DNA from: Nonomuraea sp.
Lineage (GTDB): Bacteria > Actinomycetota > Actinomycetes > Streptosporangiales > Streptosporangiaceae
Length of the DNA: 8,740 nt
Reading direction: 5' to 3'
Assembly (NCBI GenBank): GCA_013362835.1
Contig: JABFVJ010000217.1
Location: forward strand, 1 to 8,740
The first letter of the stretch is position 1. Each line of letters begins with the position of its first letter. The notes below the pieces were generated by a model. It did no database searches. It saw nothing but the letters and a program-made list of their open reading frames with translations, and was not told the DNA's origin. This document shows positions 1 to 6,683 of this stretch, in pieces. A program made the position numbers and the translations under genes.

Positions 1-292
1 CGGCGGCGACCACGGAGGCGAGCGCCGAGTGGCCGCAGGAGCCGCGCAGGTCGAACCGGTCGGGCGCGCCGGGCAGGGCCTGCACGAACCGGTAGTCGAG
101 GTCGAACATGGGGTGCGCGGACGGTTCGACCAGGGCGATCTTCAGTACGTGGGCGCCGCCCGCGGAGGTCAGATAGCGGCGGGCCTCGGTGAGATGGCCC
201 AGCAGCGCCGTCTCCTCGCGCGGCAGCCGGGCGGCGTCCAGCACGAACGTCGGGCAGGGGGCGCCGGTGGCGTGGGCGAGATGGCCGATCAT
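1..292 (-). CDS. PrpF-like isomerase (diaminopimelate epimerase fold), N-terminal part, cut by the left window edge
   Basis: The visible 97 codons begin MIGHLAHATGAPCPTFVLDA. Two segments recall the PrpF family (2-methylaconitate and 4-oxalomesaconate isomerases/tautomerases). The first is LKIALVEPS with Lys51, in the place of the family's TSK-V-hydrophobic segment, followed by DLDYRFVQ around residues 64-71. The second is RGSCGHSALAS with Cys86, in the place of the family's GNCGN motif. In characterised PrpF the corresponding Lys and Cys take part in proton transfer. The usual N-terminal RGGTSKG loop is replaced by HATGAPCP, so the substrate may differ from methylaconitate. The ATG overlaps the amidotransferase stop as ATGA (289-292), there is no strong Shine-Dalgarno, and no in-frame start is seen just upstream, so translational coupling is likely. 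It is the last visible gene of the minus-strand operon. The family is inferred from memory of its motifs; a racemase of the same fold is an alternative. The exact reaction is unknown. Confidence 0.68.
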   Translation of the reverse strand, partial: MIGHLAHATGAPCPTFVLDAARLPREETALLGHLTEARRYLTSAGGAHVLKIALVEPSAHPMFDLDYRFVQALPGAPDRFDLRGSCGHSALASVVAA

Positions 293-2103
293 GCCGCCAC
301 CGCCATGGTGGCGGGCGGCGCGGGACGGGCCTCGGCGCCCTGGAACCGCTCCCGCCACACCTCGTGGACGAGCAGCGCCCAGAGCGTCGACGCCACGGTG
401 TCGCCCGGACGGTGCGCCTGCGTGTCGAACAGGGCGTCGACGGCGGCGCCGTCGAGCCGTCCGTCGGCGGCCAGCCGGGCGGGCGTGAGGAGGTCCCGCG
501 CGCACTCCCACAGGGCCGTGCCGGGGGTGAGCATCGCGGTGACCGGCAGGGTGAAGGGCTGCTTGGGCCGGTCGAGCACGCTGTCGGGCAGCAGCCCCCG
601 GGCGGCCGCGTACAGGGTGCGCTTGACCTGGTCGCCGTCGATGCGCAGCGCGTCGGGCAGCGCCCGGCCCAGGGCCACCACGGACCGCTGGCAGAACGGC
701 AGCCGCACCTCGACGGAGCCGGCCATGCTCAGGTGGTCGACGCGGCGCAGGTGGTAGGCGGGCAGGCGGTGGCCGAGCTCGAAGCGGGTGATGCGCTCCA
801 GGACGCTGCCGGGCCCGTGCAGCAGGTCCTGGTGGGCCGCCTCGGGCAGCGGGGGCACCTCCCGCAGGTGGTCGCGGTAGGCGTCGGTGTACAGCCCGGC
901 GCGGGTCGCGGCCGGGGCGGCGGAGAGTGCGTCGAGGTAGGCGGTGCTCCAGTCGCCCCCGGCGGCGGCCGTCTCGGCGGCGGCGCGCATCCGCGCGTAG
1001 CCGCCGAACACCTCGTCGGCCGCGTCCCCGGTGAGCGCGACGGTGAACCCGGCCTGCCGTACCGCCCGGAAGAGGGCGTACGTGCTCAGCGCGATCGGGT
1101 CGGCGTTGGGCTGGCCGAGGTGGCGGACGGTCTCCTCCAGCAGGGCGGGGAAGCCGGCCGGGTCGATCTCGACCTGGTGGTGCTCCGTGCCGGCGTGCTC
1201 GGCGACGGCGCGGGCGAAGTGCCGCTCGTCGAACGGCCAGTCGCCCCGGTAGGCGATGTTGAAGGAGTGCACGGGGCCGTACTCGGCGGCCAGGGCGGTG
1301 ACCAGGCTGGAGTCCAGGCCCCCGGAGGTGATCAGGGCGACGGGCACGTCGGCGACGAGCAGCCGGCCGACCTCCTCCCGCAGCCGGTCCCGTACCCGCT
1401 CGGGGGCCCGGCCGGGATCGGGCAGTTCGGCGGCGGCCGCCACGCGCCGCCTGCGGCGGGGGGTGCCGCCCAGGTCGCACACGAGCGTGGTGCCCGGGGG
1501 CAGCACCTCGATGTCCTCGAACATGGTCTGCTCGCCGAAGGGCGTGCGGGTGGCCAGGTAGGCGTCCAGGGCGGTGTCCCGCATCCCGGCGGCGACCGGG
1601 CCGAAGCCCAGCAGGGCGGGGATCTCGGAGGCGAAGTACAGGGAACGGGCGGCCTCGTCCCACCGGTGGTAGAGCGGCTTCATCCCGATCTCGTCGGTGG
1701 CCAGCAGCAGCCGGGGCACCTCGCCGCGCCGGTCGACCAGGGCGATGGCGTACATGCCGTCGAGGTGGTCGGTGAAGTCCTCGCCGTACTCCAGGTACAG
1801 GGCGGGGATGACGTTGCCGTCGCAGCGGTCGGCGAAGGCGTGGCCGCGGGCGCGCAGCCGGCGGCGCAGCTCGTCGTGGTTGTAGATCTCCCCGTTGAAC
1901 ACGGCCTGGACGGGGCCCCCGAGCCCGTACGGCTGCTGTCCGCCGTGCAGGTCGACGACGGCGAGCCGGTCGTAGCCCAGGCCCCAGCCGGGGGCCCGGG
2001 TCATGCCGGTCGCGTCCGGGCCGCCGTGCCGCTGGAGGGCCGCGACGGTGCACATCTCGTGCGGTGTGGCCACCGCGTTGAAGTAGCCGTGGATCCGGCA
2101 CAT
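289..2103 (-). CDS. Asparagine synthetase-type glutamine-dependent amidotransferase
   Basis: This 604-residue protein has the two-domain layout and length of class B asparagine synthetases. The N-terminal glutaminase domain starts MCRIHGYF, giving the Cys2 nucleophile after Met removal. Arg46 (RLAVVD), NGEIYNH (70-76) and Asp95 complete the glutamine site. The C-terminal domain carries the ATP pyrophosphatase loop SGGLDSS (260-266), TGDAADEVFGGY (358-369), the SMAGSVEVRLPF segment and a late RPKQPF motif. It should therefore hydrolyse glutamine and use the ammonia to amidate an AMP-activated carboxylate. The intact Cys2 argues against a beta-lactam synthetase, which lacks this residue. The residue matching the catalytic Glu348 of E. 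coli AsnB is Asp360, which may signal a non-aspartate substrate. The start is fixed by Cys2; the Shine-Dalgarno is weak (GGAAAG or AGG). It lies 32 bp after the PLP enzyme and overlaps the PrpF-like gene by 4 bp. Housekeeping asparagine synthesis is possible but unlikely in this operon. Confidence 0.9.
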   Translation of the reverse strand: MCRIHGYFNAVATPHEMCTVAALQRHGGPDATGMTRAPGWGLGYDRLAVVDLHGGQQPYGLGGPVQAVFNGEIYNHDELRRRLRARGHAFADRCDGNVIPALYLEYGEDFTDHLDGMYAIALVDRRGEVPRLLLATDEIGMKPLYHRWDEAARSLYFASEIPALLGFGPVAAGMRDTALDAYLATRTPFGEQTMFEDIEVLPPGTTLVCDLGGTPRRRRRVAAAAELPDPGRAPERVRDRLREEVGRLLVADVPVALITSGGLDSSLVTALAAEYGPVHSFNIAYRGDWPFDERHFARAVAEHAGTEHHQVEIDPAGFPALLEETVRHLGQPNADPIALSTYALFRAVRQAGFTVALTGDAADEVFGGYARMRAAAETAAAGGDWSTAYLDALSAAPAATRAGLYTDAYRDHLREVPPLPEAAHQDLLHGPGSVLERITRFELGHRLPAYHLRRVDHLSMAGSVEVRLPFCQRSVVALGRALPDALRIDGDQVKRTLYAAARGLLPDSVLDRPKQPFTLPVTAMLTPGTALWECARDLLTPARLAADGRLDGAAVDALFDTQAHRPGDTVASTLWALLVHEVWRERFQGAEARPAPPATMAVAA

Positions 2104-2135
2104 GTCTGCCTGTCTTTCCGTGCGGAGACGACGGG

Positions 2136-3089
2136 TCAGCGGGGCGTCGTCGACAGATAGCGCTCCCCGCTGTCGGGGAAGACGGTGACGACCGTGGCGC
2201 CCGCCCAGCGGGGGTGCGCGGCGACGGTCCGGGAGGCCCACGCGGCGGCCCCGGAGGACACCCCGACGGGCAGGCCGGTGGCGCGCACCACGTCGCGTAC
2301 GGTGGCGGCGGCCGCCTCGTCGGGCACGGCGACGACCTCGTCGACGAGGGTGAGGTCGGTGATGTCGGAGACGTAGCCGGCGCCGATGCCGGGGATGCCG
2401 TGCGGGCCCGGTTCGCCGCCCGACAGCACCGCGGAGCGGGCCGGTTCGACGGCGACGACGTGCACGCCGGTGCGTTCCTTGAGGTAGCGGGCGGTTCCGG
2501 TGAGGGTCCCGCCGGTGCCCACCCCGCACACCAGGACGTCGACGCGGCCGCCGGTGGCCTCCCAGATCTCCGGTCCCGTGGTCTCGTAGTGGGCGCGGAC
2601 GTTGGCCGGGTTGGTGTCCTGGTGCGGCAGCCACGAGCCGGGCATGGAGCGCTGGAGCTCCTCGGCGTGCGCCCAGGCCGCCATCAGCCCGTCCCCGTGC
2701 GGGACCAGGACCACCTCGGCGCCCAGTTCGCGCAGGATCAGGCGGCGCTCCTCGGTGGCGTTGTCGGGCATGACGATGACGCAGCGGTGCCCGCGCCGGG
2801 CGCACAGGGCGGCCAGCGAGATGCCGGTGCTGCCCGAGGAGCACTCGATGACGGTGCCGCCGGTGGCGGGCAGCTGCCCGGACTCCTCGGCGGCGCGCAT
2901 CATGGCGAGCGCGGCACGGTCCTTGACGCTGGAGATCGGGTTGAGCATCTCCAGTTTGGCGAGCAGGGTCACGCCGTCGGTGAGGCCCGGCAGGTCGACC
3001 CGCAGCAGCGGGGTGCCGCCGACCAGCTCCTCCAGCGACCGGGCGATGGAGGCGGTCCGTGCGGGCCGCAGGTCCGTGTCTGTCGTCAC
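2136..3089 (-). CDS. Cysteine synthase-family PLP enzyme (beta-replacement type)
   Basis: This 317-residue fold-type II PLP enzyme matches the length of the O-acetylserine sulfhydrylase family. Visible motifs in order are GGTPLLR (24-30), NPISSVKDR with the PLP-binding Lys56, the substrate loop SSGSTG (84-89), TNPANVRAHYETTGPEI, the phosphate-cradling GTGGT (191-195), GIGAGYVSD, SSGAAAW and PDSGERYLST near the C-terminus. The family eliminates the leaving group of an activated serine and adds a nucleophile to the aminoacrylate. Relatives in biosynthetic clusters use other nucleophiles (SbnA, DcsD), and that is more likely here than cysteine supply. The usual loop is TSGNTG, so position 87 has Ser where Asn normally contacts PLP. 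The start is GTG at 3089, with GGGGGG at 3094-3099 four bases upstream; a TTG at 3101 in the same frame would add four residues but overlaps this site. It lies 34 bp after the aldolase and 32 bp before the amidotransferase. Confidence 0.88.
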   Translation of the reverse strand: MTTDTDLRPARTASIARSLEELVGGTPLLRVDLPGLTDGVTLLAKLEMLNPISSVKDRAALAMMRAAEESGQLPATGGTVIECSSGSTGISLAALCARRGHRCVIVMPDNATEERRLILRELGAEVVLVPHGDGLMAAWAHAEELQRSMPGSWLPHQDTNPANVRAHYETTGPEIWEATGGRVDVLVCGVGTGGTLTGTARYLKERTGVHVVAVEPARSAVLSGGEPGPHGIPGIGAGYVSDITDLTLVDEVVAVPDEAAAATVRDVVRATGLPVGVSSGAAAWASRTVAAHPRWAGATVVTVFPDSGERYLSTTPR

Positions 3090-3123
3090 TGTTCCCCCCA
3101 AGTCGGGTGATGCGGCGGCCGGT

Positions 3124-3918
3124 TCAGGCGGCGAGGTGCCCGCCGGCGGCCGTCAGGTGACGGGCCGCGGCCTGCTGAAGATGGGTGATGTCGCTGGAGA
3201 CGGTGGCGAAGGTGAACCCCTCGGCGAGCCGTTTGGCGGCGCTCTCGCCGTCCAGGACGTGGATGCCGCAGGCGATGCCGGCCCGGTCGGCGGCCTCGGT
3301 GACGCGGACCAGCGCGGCCTCGAGCGCGTCGGCGGCGGCGGGATCGCCGAACCAGCGGGCGCCCAGGGCCGCGGAGAGGTCCGCGGGCCCGACGTAGACG
3401 GCGTCGAGTCCCTCGGTGGCGCAGATCGCGTCCAGGTTCTCCAGCGCGGCCGCGGTCTCGATCATGACGATGCAGGCGACCTGGTCGTCGATGGTGGCGG
3501 GCACGTCGCCGAGGCGCAGCTCCGCGCGCACGGGCCCGGCCAGACTGCGGGTCCCCGCCGGGTGGTGGCGGCAGGCGCGTACGACGGTGAGGGCCTGCTC
3601 GGGTGTCTCGACCATCGGCACGACCACACCGCGGGCGCCGGTGTCGAGGGCGACGCCGATGGCCACCGGGTCCGGCGAGGGGACCCGGATGATCCCGGCG
3701 GAGCGGCCACGGGCGTCGACGGCGAGCATCGCGGCCTGCCAGCCGGGCTGGTGCATGACGCCGTGCTGGCCGTCGACGCCGACGTAGTCGTAGCCCAGGC
3801 CGGCGATGCGCTCGGTGGCGGCCGGGTCGTTCAGGGCGATCCAGTAGCCGACGAGCCGCTCGCGGTCGCGCAGGCGCTGGGCGAAGGAGGCCGTCTCCTG
3901 GGCCCCGGGGCCGCTCAT
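3124..3918 (-). CDS. HpcH/HpaI-family class II aldolase
   Basis: This 264-residue protein has the length and motifs of the metal-dependent HpcH/HpaI aldolases. These include GYWIALNDP near the N-terminus, VDGQHG with the likely catalytic His52, Arg78 in IRVP (carboxylate binding), GARGVVVPMVETPEQA, and RSLAGP. The metal ligands are Glu154 in MIETAAALENLD and Asp180 in VGPADLSAALG. The family joins or splits pyruvate- or oxaloacetate-type enolates and aldehydes, and includes the citrate synthase-like SbnG. The substrate here cannot be read from sequence. The common DGEHG motif is DGQHG here. The ATG overlaps the dioxygenase stop as ATGA, and GAGGAGG at 3923-3929 inside the dioxygenase gene is a strong ribosome binding site, so the two are translated together. 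It is the second gene of the minus-strand operon. An operon with an amidotransferase and a PLP enzyme suggests carbon-skeleton building rather than aromatic catabolism. Confidence 0.9.
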   Translation of the reverse strand: MSGPGAQETASFAQRLRDRERLVGYWIALNDPAATERIAGLGYDYVGVDGQHGVMHQPGWQAAMLAVDARGRSAGIIRVPSPDPVAIGVALDTGARGVVVPMVETPEQALTVVRACRHHPAGTRSLAGPVRAELRLGDVPATIDDQVACIVMIETAAALENLDAICATEGLDAVYVGPADLSAALGARWFGDPAAADALEAALVRVTEAADRAGIACGIHVLDGESAAKRLAEGFTFATVSSDITHLQQAAARHLTAAGGHLAA

Positions 3919-4775
3919 TCGCCCTCCTCGATGGCGTAGCTCCGCTTCCCGTCCAGCCCGGTCGGCACGTCGCCGTTGATGGAGACCCGGTGCAGCACGC
4001 GCCGGTGGCGGTCGTAGTCGTTGACGGCGTAGTGCTGGGTGGCGCGGTTGTCGAAGATGAGGACGTCACCGGGGCGCCAGGTCCAGCGCGCGGTGTTCTC
4101 CGGGCGCCGTACGTAGGACTGGAGCACGTCGAGGATCGGGCGCGACTCGCGCGGCGTCAGGCCGACCAGCCACTGGGCGAAGCCGCCGAGGAAGAGGACG
4201 GGCTCGCCGGACTCGGGATGGACCCGGACCACGGGGTGGGCGGTCTCGAACCGGCGGGCCAGGAAGGCCTTGCGGACCTCCTCGCCGCGCTCGGTGCCCA
4301 GGCGCGGCTGCTCGGCGTGGTTGGTGTGCACGGCCCACAGCCGGTCGGCGATCTCCCGCAGCTCGGCGGGCAGGTCCTTGTATCCCGCCGCCGCGTTGGC
4401 CACGAGGGTGTCGCCCCCGTACGGCGGGAGCACCACGCTGCGCAGCGTGGTGCCCAGGGACGGGGTGGTGGTGAAGCTGATGTCGGTGTGCCAGTGGTCG
4501 GCGCGCTGGTCCTCGCCGTCGACCGGGATCACCTGCGCGGCGGCGTCGACCGTCCGCATCATGGGGTGCTTCTGCGTCAGCGGCCCGAACCGGCCGGCGA
4601 AGGCCAGCTGCTGCGCGTCGGTGATGTCCTGGTCGCGGAAGAAGAGCACCTTGTGCTCCAGGAATGCCTCGTGGATCTGGCCGAAGACCGAATCCGACAA
4701 TTCCGTGGAGAGATCGACGCCCGTCACCTCCGCGCCGATACGGCCGCCGATTCTTCGTACATCAAAAAGGGACAC
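3915..4775 (-). CDS. TauD/TfdA-family Fe(II)/2-oxoglutarate-dependent dioxygenase
   Basis: This 286-residue enzyme aligns with TauD throughout. The start is RIGGRIGAEVTGVDLS, followed by HKVLFFRDQ, FGPLTQKHP, and the iron motif WHTD (His96, Asp98). The distal iron ligand is His248 in NRATQHYAVNDY, with Arg259 matching the 2-oxoglutarate-binding arginine of TauD. HPVVRVHPESG and PGDVLIFDN are also typical. The family hydroxylates, or otherwise oxidises, an unactivated carbon while decarboxylating 2-oxoglutarate. His70 and Arg263 match TauD taurine-contact residues, but the TauD Asn95 position is Ala92 here, so taurine is not implied; an acidic amino acid-like substrate is an inference. The start is GTG, with GGAAGG at 4783-4788 seven bases upstream; a further upstream start would add 22 residues absent from the family. 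It is the first gene of the minus-strand operon, and its promoter must lie in the divergent intergenic region. Confidence 0.92.
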   Translation of the reverse strand: MSLFDVRRIGGRIGAEVTGVDLSTELSDSVFGQIHEAFLEHKVLFFRDQDITDAQQLAFAGRFGPLTQKHPMMRTVDAAAQVIPVDGEDQRADHWHTDISFTTTPSLGTTLRSVVLPPYGGDTLVANAAAGYKDLPAELREIADRLWAVHTNHAEQPRLGTERGEEVRKAFLARRFETAHPVVRVHPESGEPVLFLGGFAQWLVGLTPRESRPILDVLQSYVRRPENTARWTWRPGDVLIFDNRATQHYAVNDYDRHRRVLHRVSINGDVPTGLDGKRSYAIEEGE

Positions 4776-4782
4776 CAGTTTT

Positions 4783-4788
4783 CCTTCC
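4783..4788 (-). promoter_or_regulatory. Ribosome binding site deciding the dioxygenase start
   Basis: GGAAGG on the minus strand lies seven bases before the GTG at 4775. It favours this start over an in-frame upstream start at 4841, because TauD proteins begin at about the residue encoded here. The first codons after it are unusually AT-rich for this genome, as is common at translation starts. Confidence 0.7.
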
Positions 4789-4968
4789 GAACTCGTCAGA
4801 AGTCCGCGCCTCCCGGAAGGGATCTCACGGTCCGCCGCCACCGGGAAAAAGGGGGCGCGGACCGGTCACGGGAGCGATACCGGCAGCACAGAGCAGGGGC
4901 GGCCGGACTGGACGGCACCGAGCAAACCACGGAGCGCACGCATCCGGCCATGGGTTCGCGCGTGGGTG

Positions 4969-5038
4969 CGACGACTTGGCCAACTCCCCCGCCGGGCCCG
5001 CGCGGACGGTCCCCGGGCCCGACCTGTTCAAGTCGTCG
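4969..5038. repeat. Spaced inverted repeat with nested palindromes
   Basis: The arms CGACGACTTG (4969-4978) and CAAGTCGTCG (5029-5038) are exact reverse complements. Allowing one bulged base, they extend outward to GTG/CAC. Their centres are 60 bp apart. Between them, CGGGCCCG occurs at 4993-5000 and again at 5014-5021, spaced 21 bp, and these can pair as a hairpin with a 13-base loop. This may be a pair of operator half-sites about six helical turns apart, or a long stem in a leader RNA. In a GC-rich genome the inner palindromes alone mean little; the AT-containing outer arms are the more informative part. Confidence 0.45.
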
Positions 5039-5163
5039 GCACCCCCGCTTTCCCTCTTGCCGCCGCCGCGGCGGGTGTGGTGGGCTCGGGGCACCCCCAA
5101 TCACCTTGCGCCTTTGCCGAATTCCCCGGAAGCAGGCGGATTCACCCGCGCGAAAGGGCCCCC

Positions 5164-6435
5164 ATGAGACTCGGCGAGCTGCACCCCAATATCCGGCTGC
5201 GCATCGGCGTCGGATTCGTCCAGCGCCTGCTGGGCGTCATGCTGATGCCGCTGCTGGTGATCCGTCTCGCGGAGCTGTACGGGCCGGCCGCGGCCGGTGC
5301 GCTGACCCTGGGAGTCGCCGGGGCGGGAATCGCCGCGAACTTCCTCGGCGGCCACCTCGCCGACGTGTACGGGCGGCGCCCGGTGCTGATCGCCGGCGAA
5401 CTCGGCGCGACCCTGAGCTTCGCCCTGCTGGCGCTGGCCAACTCGCCCTGGTGGTCCTCCGGCTGGGCGACGTTCGCGCTGTTCCTGCTGAACACCTGCT
5501 GCGCGCAGATGGCCACGCCCGCCGCCGAGGCGATGATGGTCGACGTCTCCACGCCCGAGAGCCGGCCGCTCGTCTACACGATCAACTACTGGTCGATCAA
5601 CCTCGCCTTCACCGTCGGCGCGCTCATCGGCGGCTTCTTCTACGAGGGCCACTTCGCCCGGCTGCTGACGGGCGCGGCCGTGCTGAGCGCGCTGACCACG
5701 ACCGTGATCGCACGCTGGCTCAGCGAGACCGCGCCGCGCACCGGCAAGGACGCCGCCCGCGGCATCGACGCCATGCTGCGCGGCTATCTGGCCGTCGCCC
5801 GCGACCGGGTCTTCCTGCGGGTGCTGATCGCGGCGGCGCTGATCTCGGCCGTCGAGATGCAGATCGGCTACTACATCGCCGTCCGGCTCGCCGACGAGTT
5901 CCCCACCCAGGTCATCGCCCGGATCGGCTCCTGGGCGCCCGACGTGGACGGCACGGCGATGCTCGGCATCCTGCGGGCGGTCAACGCCGCCCTGGTGGTG
6001 GTGCTGGTGCTGTTCGCCAAGAGCCTGCTGACGCGGCTGAGCGACCGGGCACGGCTGTACGCGGGCATCGCCGTCTTCTCGGTCGGCTACATGGTCTGGG
6101 CGGTCAGCAACACCGGCTGGGTGCTCATCGCCGCGGCCGTCGTGCTCACCGTGGGCGAGATCGCCGCGGTCCCGGTGCGCCAGGCGCTGCTGGCCGACCT
6201 CGTCGACCCCGAGGCCCGCACCAAGTACATGGCCGCGTACGCCCTCAACGCCCGCGTCGGCCTCCTCCTGGCCTCCCTCTGCGTCACCCTCGGCGCCTTC
6301 GTCCCCTCCCTGGCCATGAGCCTCCTCTACGGCACGGCCGGCCTGGCAGCGATCCTCCTCTACCGCTCCCTCCTCCGGATCCGCGAGGACCGCCAGCACA
6401 CCGAGCGGGAAAAGGCCCCCGCCCAGACCACCTGA
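5164..6435 (+). CDS. MFS transporter, drug-efflux type, 12 membrane helices
   Basis: This 423-residue protein has about 12 hydrophobic segments in two halves separated by a central polar loop near residues 186-217. The MFS motif A, GGHLADVYGRRP (62-73), sits between helices 2 and 3. Helices are apparent near 12-35, 43-63, 73-92, 100-120, 140-160 and 165-185, then 218-240, 265-287, 297-314, 318-336, 360-380 and 382-402. The short charged C-terminal tail is cytoplasmic-looking. The overall type resembles proton-driven drug or metabolite exporters, so export of, and self-resistance to, the cluster product is the likely role; import cannot be excluded. The ATG at 5164 is preceded by GAAAGGG (5152-5158) with five bases of spacing. 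A reading frame open much further upstream is an overlap artefact without hydrophobic character. It is transcribed divergently from the dioxygenase operon, and a hairpin follows the stop. Confidence 0.9.
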   Translation: MRLGELHPNIRLRIGVGFVQRLLGVMLMPLLVIRLAELYGPAAAGALTLGVAGAGIAANFLGGHLADVYGRRPVLIAGELGATLSFALLALANSPWWSSGWATFALFLLNTCCAQMATPAAEAMMVDVSTPESRPLVYTINYWSINLAFTVGALIGGFFYEGHFARLLTGAAVLSALTTTVIARWLSETAPRTGKDAARGIDAMLRGYLAVARDRVFLRVLIAAALISAVEMQIGYYIAVRLADEFPTQVIARIGSWAPDVDGTAMLGILRAVNAALVVVLVLFAKSLLTRLSDRARLYAGIAVFSVGYMVWAVSNTGWVLIAAAVVLTVGEIAAVPVRQALLADLVDPEARTKYMAAYALNARVGLLLASLCVTLGAFVPSLAMSLLYGTAGLAAILLYRSLLRIREDRQHTEREKAPAQTT

Positions 6436-6460
6436 CGCACTCCCGCTCTCCGCGGGCAGT

Positions 6461-6480
6461 CGTGCCGCTGGGGCGGCACG
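6461..6480 (+). terminator. Hairpin after the MFS gene, probable terminator
   Basis: CGTGCCGC (6461-6468) and GCGGCACG (6473-6480) form a perfect 8-bp stem with the four-base loop TGGG, starting 26 bases after the MFS stop codon. No T run follows, which is common for actinomycete hairpin terminators. If it works, the downstream methyltransferase needs its own promoter in 6481-6683. Confidence 0.6.
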
Positions 6481-6683
6481 GGTGGGCGCGACGGCACCCC
6501 GCAAGCGCCGGGCCGCGCGAACACCCCCCGGCCCACACCCACCCGGAGCCCCCACAAGACGCCGTACAACCGCCGCCGGAAACCTGCTCAGCAGCCTCGG
6601 AGATGCCCCCACCCCACCCGCCACCAGAGCATGGTCGCCGCGGGCAAGGCGCCCGAACCTTCTCCCGGATGAGGTGCTGAGCA
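6481..6683 (+). promoter_or_regulatory. Spacer before the methyltransferase gene, presumed promoter and leader
   Basis: This stretch follows the hairpin and holds no supported gene. If the hairpin ends MFS transcription, the promoter for the methyltransferase and ThDP genes lies here. No clear -35/-10 was identified. The C-rich composition of 6490-6560 is unlike coding sequence of the neighbours. Confidence 0.35.

Larger units (their letters stand above)
4776..5163. promoter_or_regulatory. Divergent intergenic region between the minus-strand operon and the MFS gene
   Basis: This 388-bp stretch separates the dioxygenase and the MFS start codons and must carry promoters for both directions if each transcript starts here. 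No convincing -35/-10 pair was found on either strand; actinomycete promoters are often too weakly conserved to see by eye. It holds a 10-bp inverted repeat (4969-4978 and 5029-5038), a nested pair of CGGGCCCG palindromes (4993-5000 and 5014-5021), and the palindrome CCGCCGCGGCGG at 5063-5074. The minus-strand-proximal part has A and G runs (about 4845-4855). No gene is supported here: the reading frames that cross it are extensions or shadows of neighbouring genes. A regulator acting on both transcripts could bind here. Confidence 0.6.

Noticed and set aside
289..2103. Beta-lactam synthetase of a clavam-like pathway, suggested by the nearby ThDP and 2-oxoglutarate oxygenase genes
   Set aside because: The glutaminase Cys2 and glutamine-site residues are intact, unlike beta-lactam synthetase, and no amidinohydrolase is seen.
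364..2160. Long plus-strand open frame opposite the amidotransferase
   Set aside because: Its product is Gly/Val/Gln-rich without family motifs; such frames are expected opposite GC-rich genes.
2104..2844. An N-terminal extension of the amidotransferase frame up to 2844
   Set aside because: It lies antisense-free but out of frame within the well-supported PLP enzyme gene, is low-complexity Arg/Gly/Ala sequence, and would bury the Cys2 nucleophile.
5063..5074. Palindrome CCGCCGCGGCGG as an operator
   Set aside because: Palindromes made only of G and C arise easily at this base composition; noted in the intergenic entry but not called as a site.
4270..5163. An MFS start far upstream, giving a 721-residue protein
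   Set aside because: The extra part is antisense to the dioxygenase and not hydrophobic; the ATG at 5164 has a good ribosome binding site and begins a normal MFS N-terminus.
3990..6680. Very long plus-strand open frame crossing the dioxygenase, intergenic region and MFS gene
   Set aside because: It is antisense to one clear gene and out of frame in another, with Arg/Pro/Gly-rich low-complexity translation.
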